Source: DASUBN01 sp036263155
GTDB lineage: Bacteria; Pseudomonadota; Gammaproteobacteria; Natronospirales; REEB76
DNA: 13,724 nucleotides
Assembly (NCBI GenBank): GCA_036263155.1
Contig: DATAHN010000139.1
Span: 1 to 13,724, forward strand
Direction of reading: 5' to 3'
The notes below the pieces were generated by a model. The model worked only from the letters and a program-made list of their open reading frames with translations. It was not told the origin of the DNA and did no database searches. Position numbers and translations under genes: made by a program. Of this stretch, positions 1-6,357 are shown one piece after another. Position 1 is the first letter of the stretch. Every line of letters starts with the position of its first letter.

Positions 1-1709
1 GTCCGGTTGAGTCCGGCCAGCGCCTGTTCAGCCAGAACGTGGAGACCTCCCAGTTCGCGGCCGGCTTCAAGGGCTACTTCAACCTCGGTGGCAACGAGTG
101 GGATTGGGACGTCAACTACGTCTACGGCAACAACTACAGCACCACGCTGACCACTGGCCTGTTCAACACCGAGCGCCTGGCCACGGCCCTGGATTCCCCG
201 GGTGTCGCGTCCTGCGCCTCGCAGTCCAACTGCGTGCCGTTCAACATCTTCGGCGGTAATGGCTCCATCACCCCGGCGATGCTGAACTACGTGCTGTACG
301 AAGACCACAGCATCGTCGCCGTGAACCAGCGCGACTACACCGCGAACCTGAACGGCTCCCTGGCGGACCTGCCGGCGGGCCCGCTGGGCTTCGCTTTCGG
401 CGCCGAGTACCTGGAGCAGGACGGCTTCTCGCACCCGGATGCGACCACCTCGACCGGCAACACTTCCGGCAGCGTGACGCAGCCGACCGACGGCCGTACC
501 AAGACCAACGCCGAGTACGTGGAGTTCGACTTCCCGCTGGTGGCTGACGCTCCCGGCTTCAAGATGCTCGACCTCGACGTCGCGAACCGCTGGTCGCAGT
601 TCAAGTGGTTCGGCGGCGCCCCCGGCCAGCCCGGCTCGACCACGGTGCACACCGCCAACGCGTCCACCGCGCGTGCCGCCCTCAAGTGGCAGCCGCTGGA
701 CACGCTGCTGGTGCGCGCTTCCTGGTCGCAGGGCTTCCGCGCCCCGAGCGTGAGCGACCTGTTCTTCGGTCACTCCGACTCGTTCCCGACGGTCAATGAC
801 CCTTGCGCGGTCAACCCGACCCCGGCCGGCTGCCCGAGCCATCACACGCAGCCGAACGCGCAGATCAAGACCACCATCGGCGGTAACCCGCTGCTGGAAC
901 CGGAGAAGGCCCTGTCCCGCTCCATCGGGTTCGTCTATAACCCCGAGTTCCTGCCGGGCTTCGACTTCAGCGCCGACTACTACAAGATCGAGCTCAACAA
1001 CCAGATCACGGCGATCGCGCCCCAGACCATCCTGAACAGCTGCTACCTGGCGAACAACACCGCCAACTGCGGCAAGATCACGGTGAACGGCGGCATCATC
1101 ACCAACATCCTGGACACCAACGTCAACATCGGCGGCACCCGCACCAGCGGCGTGGACGTCTCGACTCACTACAAGCTGCCGTCCACCTCGGTCGGCGACT
1201 TCAAGGTGGGCTTGGACTGGACGTTCCTGAAGAGCTTCATGATCACGATCCCGACCGGCAACGCGCTGCCGCTGCCGCAGTTCTCCAGCACCGAGCTGGC
1301 GGGCACCACGACCTCCTTCGGCGGCTTCCCGCGCCAGAAGGCGAACGCGAGCCTGACCTGGAACTACGGCGACTGGTCCGCGAGCTGGATGGTCCAGTAC
1401 ATCGGCGCCATGTACGAGGGCTGCACGGCCCGCACGCTGGCCACGTACACCAGCCAGTGCTCGGATCCGACGGGCTTCTACCTGCCGACCGGCGGTACCG
1501 GCCGCAACCATGTGGGTGCGACCACGTATCACGACGTGCAGGCGATGTTCCACGCGGACGCGATCAATACCGACTTCACCTTCGGTATCCGCAACCTGTT
1601 CGACAAGAACCCCCCGGCGGTGCTGACGGCCTTCGCCAACAGCTTCCTGCCGGCCTTCTACCGCGTGCCCGGCCGCGAGTTCTACGGCCGCATCTCGGTG
1701 AAGTTCTAA
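1..1709 (+). CDS. TonB-dependent receptor, C-terminal part (5' end outside window)
   Basis: The frame is open from base 3, so the start and the plug domain lie upstream of the window. About 568 codons are present. The protein is an outer-membrane beta-barrel that imports a ligand using TonB energy; the ligand cannot be told from sequence. Evidence: long runs of alternating polar/aromatic strands, the family motif GNPLLEPEKA around bases 883-910, a late RVPGREFYGRISVKF ending, and the C-terminal phenylalanine recognised by the BAM machinery. Four closely spaced cysteine pairs (codons at 213/231, 804/831, 1041/1068, 1422/1458) probably form disulfides in surface loops, an inference from spacing. 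The GTG at base 39 is internal, not a start. The gene is followed by its own terminator, so it is likely the last in its transcript. Family assignment is confident, substrate unknown. Confidence 0.93.
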   Translation, partial: PVESGQRLFSQNVETSQFAAGFKGYFNLGGNEWDWDVNYVYGNNYSTTLTTGLFNTERLATALDSPGVASCASQSNCVPFNIFGGNGSITPAMLNYVLYEDHSIVAVNQRDYTANLNGSLADLPAGPLGFAFGAEYLEQDGFSHPDATTSTGNTSGSVTQPTDGRTKTNAEYVEFDFPLVADAPGFKMLDLDVANRWSQFKWFGGAPGQPGSTTVHTANASTARAALKWQPLDTLLVRASWSQGFRAPSVSDLFFGHSDSFPTVNDPCAVNPTPAGCPSHHTQPNAQIKTTIGGNPLLEPEKALSRSIGFVYNPEFLPGFDFSADYYKIELNNQITAIAPQTILNSCYLANNTANCGKITVNGGIITNILDTNVNIGGTRTSGVDVSTHYKLPSTSVGDFKVGLDWTFLKSFMITIPTGNALPLPQFSSTELAGTTTSFGGFPRQKANASLTWNYGDWSASWMVQYIGAMYEGCTARTLATYTSQCSDPTGFYLPTGGTGRNHVGATTYHDVQAMFHADAINTDFTFGIRNLFDKNPPAVLTAFANSFLPAFYRVPGREFYGRISVKF

Positions 1710-1733
1710 GCGATCGGACCTAGGTGAGATTGA

Positions 1734-1762
1734 GCGGCCCCCGGAAGGGGGCCGCTTTTTTT
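1734..1762 (+). terminator. Rho-independent terminator of the TonB receptor gene
   Basis: A perfect 9-bp stem, GCGGCCCCC (1734-1742) with GGGGGCCGC (1747-1755), closes a GGAA tetraloop of the stable GNRA type. It is followed at once by seven T (1756-1762). It lies 24 bases after the receptor stop codon. On the minus strand the hairpin is not followed by T, so it acts for the + strand gene only. Confidence 0.95.
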
Positions 1763-1882
1763 GCGCCTCGCTTTAAAGCTGCTGCGCTCCGGTTGCTCGC
1801 CTCGAGCGCCTTGCCCTCCCTTCGCCCGCGACGCTTTAAAAAGCTGGCCGAAAGAGAAAGAAGAACGGGGGTGGGGCCGGTC
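1763..1882. other. Intergenic spacer between convergent genes with paired TTTAAA palindromes
   Basis: This 120-bp spacer holds no gene. It contains the palindrome GCTTTAAAGC (1770-1779) and a near copy, GCTTTAAAAAGC (1833-1844), 63 bases apart, with a pyrimidine-rich stretch between and a purine-rich stretch at about 1850-1876. No terminator with a T-tract for the minus-strand regulator gene ending at 1883 was seen. The paired arrangement could be part of a dispersed intergenic repeat, but that cannot be judged from one copy. Confidence 0.35.
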
Positions 1883-2689
1883 TCAGTTAATCCGCTTGTC
1901 GCCGGCTTTCTTCCAGCTGGTCAGGAGGGCGTGGATCTCACGCTTGTAGGTGCAGCCGGAGGTGGCGCTCTCCTCGCCGGAGAGCAGGAAGTCGTAGAAC
2001 GCGCCCATGGAGCGCACCTCGCGCACCTGCTCCAGGTTCACGATGGTGGAGCGGTGGATGCGCAGGAACGGCAGGCCGGCCAGCTTCTCCTCCATCTGCG
2101 AGATGCGGTCGCTGGTATGGATCACCTCGCCCGTGGTCATGTGGATGTTCACGTAGTCGCGGTCGGCGCGGATGCAGCGCATGTGGGTGGTGGAGAGGAA
2201 GCGCACGCGCCGTCCGATCTTCACCGGCACCCGCTCCGAGCGTGCCACCGGCACCGGTTCCGGACGCGGGTTGCCCAGGTTCTTCATGAGCAGGTCGATG
2301 TCCACGCGGCCCTCGGCGCGCTGGTCGCGTTCCACGAAGGCGCGGATGCGGCCCAGCGCCGCTTCGAAGCGGCCGGCGTCGAAGGGCTTGAGCAGGTAAT
2401 CGATGGCGTCCACCTCGAAGGCCTTAACCGCGTAATGGTCGTAGGCGGTGGTCATGACCGTGTAAGGCCGCTTGGCGGCGGGCACCCGGCCCATCATCTG
2501 CATGCCGTCCAGGTGCGGCATCTGCACGTCCAGGAACAGCGCGTCGGGCGCGAGCGTCTCCAGCTTGCCGAGGGCGTCGCGGCCGTCGCCGCACTCGCCC
2601 ACGATCTCGAAGTCGGGGTGGGCCCCGAGGAAGGCGCGGATCTTGCCGCGGGCGAAGGGTTCGTCGTCGACCACCAGGACGCGGATCAT
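1883..2689 (-). CDS. LytTR-family response regulator (second of two)
   Basis: A 268-residue transcription factor with an N-terminal receiver domain (residues 1-120) and a C-terminal LytTR DNA-binding domain (about 152-258). The receiver shows the acidic pair D8-D9, the phospho-acceptor D54 in LFLDVQMP, the TT at 80-81 and K101 in YLLKPFD. The LytTR part shows the typical FLRIHRSTIVNLEQVREV segment. The ATG at 2689 is chosen because the family start MIRVLVVDDE begins there and GGAG lies 8 bases upstream; a longer frame to 2749 would add a non-homologous 20-residue tail running through a hairpin. It is a paralogue of the regulator encoded at 2881-3669 and lies 191 bp downstream of it, far enough to have its own promoter. 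Partner kinase is presumably the one at 3731-4873. Targets unknown. Confidence 0.93.
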   Translation of the reverse strand: MIRVLVVDDEPFARGKIRAFLGAHPDFEIVGECGDGRDALGKLETLAPDALFLDVQMPHLDGMQMMGRVPAAKRPYTVMTTAYDHYAVKAFEVDAIDYLLKPFDAGRFEAALGRIRAFVERDQRAEGRVDIDLLMKNLGNPRPEPVPVARSERVPVKIGRRVRFLSTTHMRCIRADRDYVNIHMTTGEVIHTSDRISQMEEKLAGLPFLRIHRSTIVNLEQVREVRSMGAFYDFLLSGEESATSGCTYKREIHALLTSWKKAGDKRIN

Positions 2690-2716
2690 GGCTGGTTCTC
2701 CGGCTAGGGAACGGGG

Positions 2717-2741
2717 TTCGTCGGCCGCCACGGCCGACGAA
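2717..2741 (-). repeat. Perfect 11-bp inverted repeat in the leader of the second regulator gene
   Basis: TTCGTCGGCCG (2717-2727) and CGGCCGACGAA (2731-2741) are exact reverse complements separated by 3 bases. On the minus strand it lies 27 bases upstream of the ATG at 2689. No T-tract follows on either strand, so it is not a simple intrinsic terminator. It may be an operator, an mRNA-stabilising leader hairpin or an attenuating structure. Confidence 0.8.
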
Positions 2742-2799
2742 TGGGGCAAGACTGCCAGAGGCTCTTGGATGGCTCCAGGCGGACGGATGCCGGCGGATA

Positions 2800-2835
2800 G
2801 GGCCGTTTACGGGGTCTAGGGGGCCTTTACGGGGG
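2800..2835 (-). promoter_or_regulatory. Direct repeat, candidate LytTR binding site
   Basis: TTTACGGGG occurs at 2806-2814 and again at 2826-2834, exactly 20 bp apart, each preceded by a GGCC block. Read on the minus strand these are CCCCGTAAA boxes. LytTR proteins are known to bind two imperfect 9-bp direct repeats about 21-22 bp apart, and the boxes match the published loose consensus partially (CGT core kept, next T replaced by A). The site is about 120 bp upstream of the regulator gene at 1883-2689. The repeat is seen; its role is inferred. Confidence 0.45.
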
Positions 2836-2880
2836 TGAAGGCGGCCGGGGACAGGACGAAAGCATCCCGGGAAGGTTTTT

Positions 2881-3669
2881 TCAGCCCCCGCGCCGGGTGC
2901 GCTGCTCGAGGATGCGGCGCACGTTGCCGCGGTAGGTGGAGCCGGAGACGAAGCGGCTGCCGTCGGCCATCTGGAACTCGTAGTCGCCGTGTTTCTTCGG
3001 CTTCATCTCCCGTACGTGGTCCAGGTTCACCAGCACCGAGCGGTGGATGCGTACGAAGCCGGCGTCGGCGACCTGGTCCTCGATATCCTTCATGCGCTCG
3101 CGGATGCGCAGCTCCTCGCCCTGCAGCACGAGCTTGAGGTAGTCGCCCTCGGACTCCACGTACAGGATGGCGCCGGCGTCCAGCGGACGGATCGCGGTGC
3201 CCACCTTCACCAGGATGCGGGCCTTGCCGAGGCGCTTGTCCAGGAGCGAAGCGAGCTGGCTGAGGTGCCGGTCGAGACCTTCGCCCTGCGCCGGGACGCC
3301 GCCGGTCTCGCTGATGAGGCGGCGGGCCCGCCCCAGGGCGCGCTCGAAGCGGCTGGCGTCGAAGGGCTTGAGCAGGTAGTCCACCGCCTCCACCTCGAAG
3401 GCCTGGGCCGCGTACTCGCTGTAAGCGGTGGTGAAGATGATGTAGGGCGGGCGCTCCTTGCCGAGCACGTCCAGCAACTCGAAGCCGCCGAGCTCGGGCA
3501 TCTGGATGTCCAGGAACACGAGGTCGGGGTGCTCGCGGCGGATCGCCGCCACCGCCTCCAGGCCGTTCTGGCAGACCCCGGCGAGCTCCAGGTCCGGCGC
3601 GCCCTTGATGAGCGCCGCCAGCTTGAGGCGAGCATGCGGCTCGTCGTCGATGATCATGACCCGGATCAC
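2881..3669 (-). CDS. LytTR-family response regulator (first of two)
   Basis: A 262-residue regulator with a receiver domain (about 1-118) and a LytTR DNA-binding domain (about 151-253). Phosphorylation residues are visible: D8-D9, D54 in VFLDIQMP, TT at 80-81 and K101 in YLLKPFD. The DNA-binding part has the family segment FVRIHRSVLVNLDHVREM. The start is a GTG at 3669, supported by AGGGGAG (3677-3683) 7 bases upstream; a nearby ATG at 3674 is out of frame and stops at once. It follows the histidine kinase gene by 61 bp and is surely its partner. The protein closely resembles the second regulator downstream (for example MIRVMIIDDEP against MIRVLVVDDEP), so the pair arose by duplication. A possible internal promoter lies just upstream at 3709-3714. 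Confidence 0.93.
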   Translation of the reverse strand: MIRVMIIDDEPHARLKLAALIKGAPDLELAGVCQNGLEAVAAIRREHPDLVFLDIQMPELGGFELLDVLGKERPPYIIFTTAYSEYAAQAFEVEAVDYLLKPFDASRFERALGRARRLISETGGVPAQGEGLDRHLSQLASLLDKRLGKARILVKVGTAIRPLDAGAILYVESEGDYLKLVLQGEELRIRERMKDIEDQVADAGFVRIHRSVLVNLDHVREMKPKKHGDYEFQMADGSRFVSGSTYRGNVRRILEQRTRRGG

Positions 3670-3708
3670 GCCATGTCTCCCCTGGACTCTTGCATGGGTT
3701 CCGCCGCC

Positions 3709-3714
3709 AGTATA
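3709..3714 (-). promoter_or_regulatory. Candidate -10 box upstream of the first LytTR regulator gene
   Basis: TATACT on the minus strand matches the sigma-70 -10 consensus at five of six positions. It lies in the 61-bp gap between the kinase gene and the regulator gene, 39 bases before the GTG. No good -35 box is seen at 16-18 bp, so if used it may need an activator. Confidence 0.3.
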
Positions 3715-3730
3715 ACGGCGCCGACGCGCC

Positions 3731-4873
3731 TCAGCCGCCCGTCACTTCCTGGTACGGCACGCTGATGCGGGTGGACCAGCGGTTGCCCGGCAGCGCCTGG
3801 GAGGAGAGCGTGAAGTCGCCGCCGTAGATCGCCACCAGGCGCTCGCGCACGTTGGTGAGGCCGATGCCGTTCTTGCGGTCCGGGCTCACCGGCGAGGCGT
3901 CGGCGCGGAAATCGTTGCTTACCTCCAGCACCAGGGTGTCGCCGCCGCGCTTGGTCTCCACGATCACGCAGTTGCTGCCGGCGCTGTTGGAGATGCCGTA
4001 CTTGATGGCGTTCTCGATCAAGGGCTGCAGGATCAGGCTCGGCACCCGCCCGCCGAGGCTCGCCTCGTCTATACGGAAGCGCGTCTCCAGCCGGTCCTCG
4101 AAGCGGGTCTCCTCGATGGCGAGGTAGCGGCGCGCGTAGTCCAGTTCCTCGCGCACGCTGGCGAACTCGCGCTGGCCTTCGCGCAGCGAGATGCGTAGCA
4201 CGTCGCTGAAGTCGGCCAGCAGCTTGTCGGCGCGGCGCGGGTCCACCAGCAGCAGCGAGGAGATGGTGTGCAGACTGTTGAACAGGAAGTGCGGGTTGAG
4301 CTGGCCGCGCAGCGTGTCGAGGCGGGCATTGAGCCAGCGCGCGTACAGCTCGGAGGCGCGGATGCGCTCATTCTCGAGGTCGAGACGGGTGTTGATGCCG
4401 AGCAGGATGAACAGGCCCAGGAGATACACCACGAAGTTCACCAGCAGGGCCGATAGCCAGGGCATCGGGGCGAATACCGCCTGCCAGAAATCCCCGTAAT
4501 GGGAGCCGCCGGCGTTGATGCTGCCGGCCACGACGTAGAAGCCCACGAACAGCGCCACCCGCGGCACCGAGGCGAACACCAGGCTCAGGGCCAGGTGCGC
4601 GAGGCCGGCGAGCAGGGTGTGGGACACGTAGCGCGAGACCTGCATCGATGCCATGTAGCAGAGGATCAGCACCGGCAGCAGCAGCACGTGCTCCATGACC
4701 CGCGGGCCGATGACCTGGCGCCAGCGGTCCACGCCCTCGGCGGTGTCCATGCCTACCGTCAACGCCAGCTCCCAGGCCAGGTCGAAGGTCCACAAGAGCA
4801 ACGTCACGCCGATCAGCAGCAGGCTGCGATTGAGGCTGCGCATGGGCGGCAGGCGCGTGAACAGGCTGGGCAA
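3731..4873 (-). CDS. Sensor histidine kinase, LytS/YehU/AlgZ class
   Basis: A 380-residue inner-membrane kinase that would phosphorylate the adjacent LytTR regulators. Hydrophobic helices are seen at about 16-40, 57-77, 86-118 (long, perhaps two) and 138-160, then a charged linker. The His_kinase domain has the family hallmark LNPHFLFNSLHTISSLLL, with phospho-acceptor H195. The ATPase part has the N box PLIENAIKYG (284-293) and the glycine box NGIGLTNVRERL (335-346). There is no PAS, GAF or HAMP domain, so sensing is presumably by the membrane part; the signal is unknown. The start chosen is TTG at 4873 with GGGGAG (4880-4885) 6 bases upstream. An ATG ten codons in lacks a ribosome site. First gene of a kinase-regulator-regulator unit. 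Confidence 0.92.
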   Translation of the reverse strand: MPSLFTRLPPMRSLNRSLLLIGVTLLLWTFDLAWELALTVGMDTAEGVDRWRQVIGPRVMEHVLLLPVLILCYMASMQVSRYVSHTLLAGLAHLALSLVFASVPRVALFVGFYVVAGSINAGGSHYGDFWQAVFAPMPWLSALLVNFVVYLLGLFILLGINTRLDLENERIRASELYARWLNARLDTLRGQLNPHFLFNSLHTISSLLLVDPRRADKLLADFSDVLRISLREGQREFASVREELDYARRYLAIEETRFEDRLETRFRIDEASLGGRVPSLILQPLIENAIKYGISNSAGSNCVIVETKRGGDTLVLEVSNDFRADASPVSPDRKNGIGLTNVRERLVAIYGGDFTLSSQALPGNRWSTRISVPYQEVTGG

Positions 4874-4901
4874 AGGGAGCTCCCCGGAGGCGTCTGGCGC
4901 G

Positions 4902-4907
4902 AAAATA
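4902..4907 (-). promoter_or_regulatory. Weak candidate -10 box for the kinase gene
   Basis: TATTTT on the minus strand lies 28 bases before the TTG start, in a short AT-rich patch of a GC-rich spacer. It matches four of six consensus bases and has only a poor -35 partner. The rest of the 134-bp spacer (4874-5007) holds no gene. Confidence 0.2.
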
Positions 4908-5007
4908 GCAGAAGTCGCCGGGGGGTGGACAGGCGCGGCGCCAAAGCCGCCGTTCCCGCGCCGGGCGGGGCCAAATCCGCGATGAAGACTGTGCCGTTAG
5001 CCGTGAT

Positions 5008-5298
5008 TCAGCGGTCGTCAGTGGCCCAGTCAGCCGGGTGATGGTCGTAGCGGATGAAGGGACCGTGGGGCGTGGCCAGATGGCAGGCGGCGTGCTTGTA
5101 CTCCAGCAGTGTGCCCTGGTGGCCGTTCGGGCAGGCGATGAAGTCGCTGTCCCTGAGGCGATAGAAGACCCGGGCCGGCACTTCCACCCGCTGCGGCGGA
5201 TCGCACAGGTGGCAGCACACGGCGGCGTCGTGCAGCATCACCCGGTGGCTGGAGGGATCCCTGGTCATGGCCCGCTTCTTATAGGTTTCTGGGGACAT
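5008..5298 (-). CDS. Small cysteine-rich hypothetical protein
   Basis: I do not recognise this 96-residue soluble protein. It carries CCHLC (C28, C29, C32), ACPNGH (C56, H60) and a later C72 and H74. The CxxC and CPxGH pair resembles a zinc-ribbon fold, so metal binding is plausible. There is no signal peptide or membrane segment. Neither start, ATG at 5298 nor ATG at 5268 (giving 86 residues), has a clear ribosome site; the first is kept for length. It is divergent from the 74-residue zinc-ribbon gene at 5447 and lies upstream of the kinase gene on the same strand, 134 bp away. Support as a gene comes from the cysteine pattern and from the lack of a better gene on either strand. Confidence 0.6.
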   Translation of the reverse strand: MSPETYKKRAMTRDPSSHRVMLHDAAVCCHLCDPPQRVEVPARVFYRLRDSDFIACPNGHQGTLLEYKHAACHLATPHGPFIRYDHHPADWATDDR

Positions 5299-5362
5299 GG
5301 CCAGTCTAGGGAGCGTGGCGGCAGGGGGCAGTCAGACGTGGCCTACACGCGCTGTCAGTGCG

Positions 5363-5372
5363 TGCGTACGCA
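5363..5372. promoter_or_regulatory. 10-bp palindrome between two divergent small genes
   Basis: TGCGTACGCA is a perfect palindrome inside the 148-bp divergent spacer (5299-5446). It sits just upstream of a possible promoter for the 74-residue protein. It could be a half-turn operator, but a single 10-bp palindrome in GC-rich DNA can occur by chance. Confidence 0.2.
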
Positions 5373-5380
5373 GCCCCAGG

Positions 5381-5409
5381 CGGACAGGTGCCTGGACGGG
5401 GTGTAATAT
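5381..5409 (+). promoter_or_regulatory. Candidate sigma-70 promoter for the 74-residue zinc-ribbon gene
   Basis: CGGACA (5381-5386) and TAATAT (5404-5409) are spaced 17 bp apart, each matching four of six consensus bases. The start codon at 5447 would follow a leader of about 30 bases. Confidence 0.3.
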
Positions 5410-5446
5410 CCGGAGGACGTCAACTTGTGGCCGGGGGACCGAGACC

Positions 5447-5671
5447 ATGAACACCGTGATCATGGACGTGGACGTGCACATGACCTGCCCGGGCTGCGGC
5501 AAGGCCATGACCAAGAAGCTGCGCTGGCTTGAGACCAACCCCACCTTCAAGTGCGAGGGTTGCGGCAAGCAGCACGAGAAGTACGGAGACCAGCTGATCC
5601 GGGTGCGTCACGAGCTGAACTTGGCCGACGACTCCGAGCGGATGACCAAGCAGTACAAGATCAACCTCTAG
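5447..5671 (+). CDS. 74-residue zinc-ribbon protein
   Basis: A small soluble protein with two CxxC pairs, CPGCG (C14, C17) and CEGCG (C36, C39), the arrangement of a four-cysteine zinc ribbon. The two pairs are 18 residues apart and separated by a basic segment, KKLRW. The C-terminal part is charged and without cysteines. Function unknown; zinc ribbons of this size often bind nucleic acid or other proteins, which is only a family tendency. The ATG at 5447 is chosen because it precedes both cysteine pairs and has GGGGGA about 8 bases upstream. The gene ends 7 bp from the convergent membrane-protein gene at 5679. It is a plausible real gene by codon use and motif, without a recognised name. Confidence 0.78.
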   Translation: MNTVIMDVDVHMTCPGCGKAMTKKLRWLETNPTFKCEGCGKQHEKYGDQLIRVRHELNLADDSERMTKQYKINL

Positions 5672-5678
5672 GCCGCTT

Positions 5679-5981
5679 TCACACCGAGGGCGGTGTGTCG
5701 CTGAGGCGCACGTAGCTCCGCTCTCCGGTGGCAGCGTCGTAATAGACTTCCATCAGCGCCCCGGTCTCCGGGTCGATGAACCGCTCGCCGGTGGGCGCGC
5801 CCTTCGCGGCGTGGGGTGCCTGCGCCGGTTTGTAGCGCCAGCGCTCGAACACCAGGCCGAGGACCAGCACACTGCCGTTCAGCAGCAGCCAGAACGCCGC
5901 CGGCCAGAGTCCCGTGGCGAGGGTGAACAGGCCAAGCACCAGGCAACCGACGGCGACGAAGAACAAGAGCTTGCGCAGCAT
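5679..5981 (-). CDS. Small membrane protein with two helices
   Basis: A 100-residue protein with two adjacent hydrophobic helices (about 4-24 and 26-46) followed by a soluble tail. The tail contains the segments GERFIDPETGALMEVYYDAATGERSYV, a repeated DxxTG turn that looks like a small beta domain facing one side of the membrane. I do not recognise a named family. The ATG at 5981 overlaps the stop codon of the upstream YbjQ-family gene by one base (TGATG), which points to translational coupling and a shared transcript. The stop codon lies within a 7-bp-stem hairpin next to the convergent zinc-ribbon gene. Confidence 0.82.
   Translation of the reverse strand: MLRKLLFFVAVGCLVLGLFTLATGLWPAAFWLLLNGSVLVLGLVFERWRYKPAQAPHAAKGAPTGERFIDPETGALMEVYYDAATGERSYVRLSDTPPSV
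5680..5697. repeat. Inverted repeat at a convergent gene junction
   Basis: CACACCG (5680-5686) pairs with CGGTGTG (5691-5697) around a 4-base loop. It covers the last codons of the minus-strand membrane-protein gene and starts 9 bases after the stop of the + strand zinc-ribbon gene. No T-tract follows on either strand, so a classic terminator is not supported, though it could protect 3' ends. Confidence 0.5.
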
Positions 5982-6301
5982 CAGGCCTTCTCGAGGCTGA
6001 CGGCGGTGCCGTAGGCCACGATCTCGCTCATCACCTGGCCGATCTCAGAGGAATCGAAGCGCATCATCACGATGCCGTTCGCGCCCATGGCCTGGGCGTT
6101 CGCCACCATGCGGTCCACGGCGTGGCGCCGCGCCTCCTCCAGGAGCTGGGTGTACTCGGTGATCTCGCCGCCGACGATGGAGCGCAGGCCGGCCATGATG
6201 TTGCCGCCGAGGCCGCGGCTCCTGACCACCACGCCGAACACCTGGCCTTTCACTTCCTTGACCCTGTAACCCGTGACGTTCTCGGTGGTGACCACGAGCA
6301 T
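5981..6301 (-). CDS. YbjQ / UPF0145 family protein
   Basis: A 106-residue soluble protein matching the YbjQ (UPF0145, DUF74) family at full length. Seen: N-terminal MLVVTTENVTGYRVKEVKGQ, the VRSRGLGGNIMAGLRSIVGGEI block, and the later AVDRMVANAQAMGANGIVMMRFDSSE segment, all hallmark family stretches. The family forms oligomeric rings and has no settled biochemical function; a heavy-metal-binding label is used in databases but weakly supported. The ATG at 6301 has GAGGG about 8 bases upstream. It is followed by the coupled small membrane protein and preceded by the EamA exporter gene, 57 bp away, probably in one transcript. The spacer holds a short GC hairpin (6320-6334) without a T-tract. Confidence 0.93.
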   Translation of the reverse strand: MLVVTTENVTGYRVKEVKGQVFGVVVRSRGLGGNIMAGLRSIVGGEITEYTQLLEEARRHAVDRMVANAQAMGANGIVMMRFDSSEIGQVMSEIVAYGTAVSLEKA

Positions 6302-6357
6302 GGCTGACCCTCTGGTGCTGCGGGCGGCGCCCGCCGTAGCGAGGATTCTACGCCGGC

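Noticed and set aside
1724..2707. 327-codon open frame on the + strand
   Set aside because: It runs through the terminator and antisense to a clear LytTR regulator; the translation is low complexity.
2690..2749. 20-residue N-terminal extension of the second LytTR regulator
   Set aside because: It has no receiver homology, covers the leader hairpin, and the ATG at 2689 has a good ribosome site and the family start.
4993..5001. GCCGTTAGC as a LytTR box upstream of the kinase gene
   Set aside because: It fits the loose consensus in part, but no second box was found about 21 bp to either side.
6320..6334. GC hairpin between the EamA and YbjQ genes considered as a terminator
   Set aside because: The 6-bp stem has no T-tract on the minus strand, so the genes are more likely co-transcribed.
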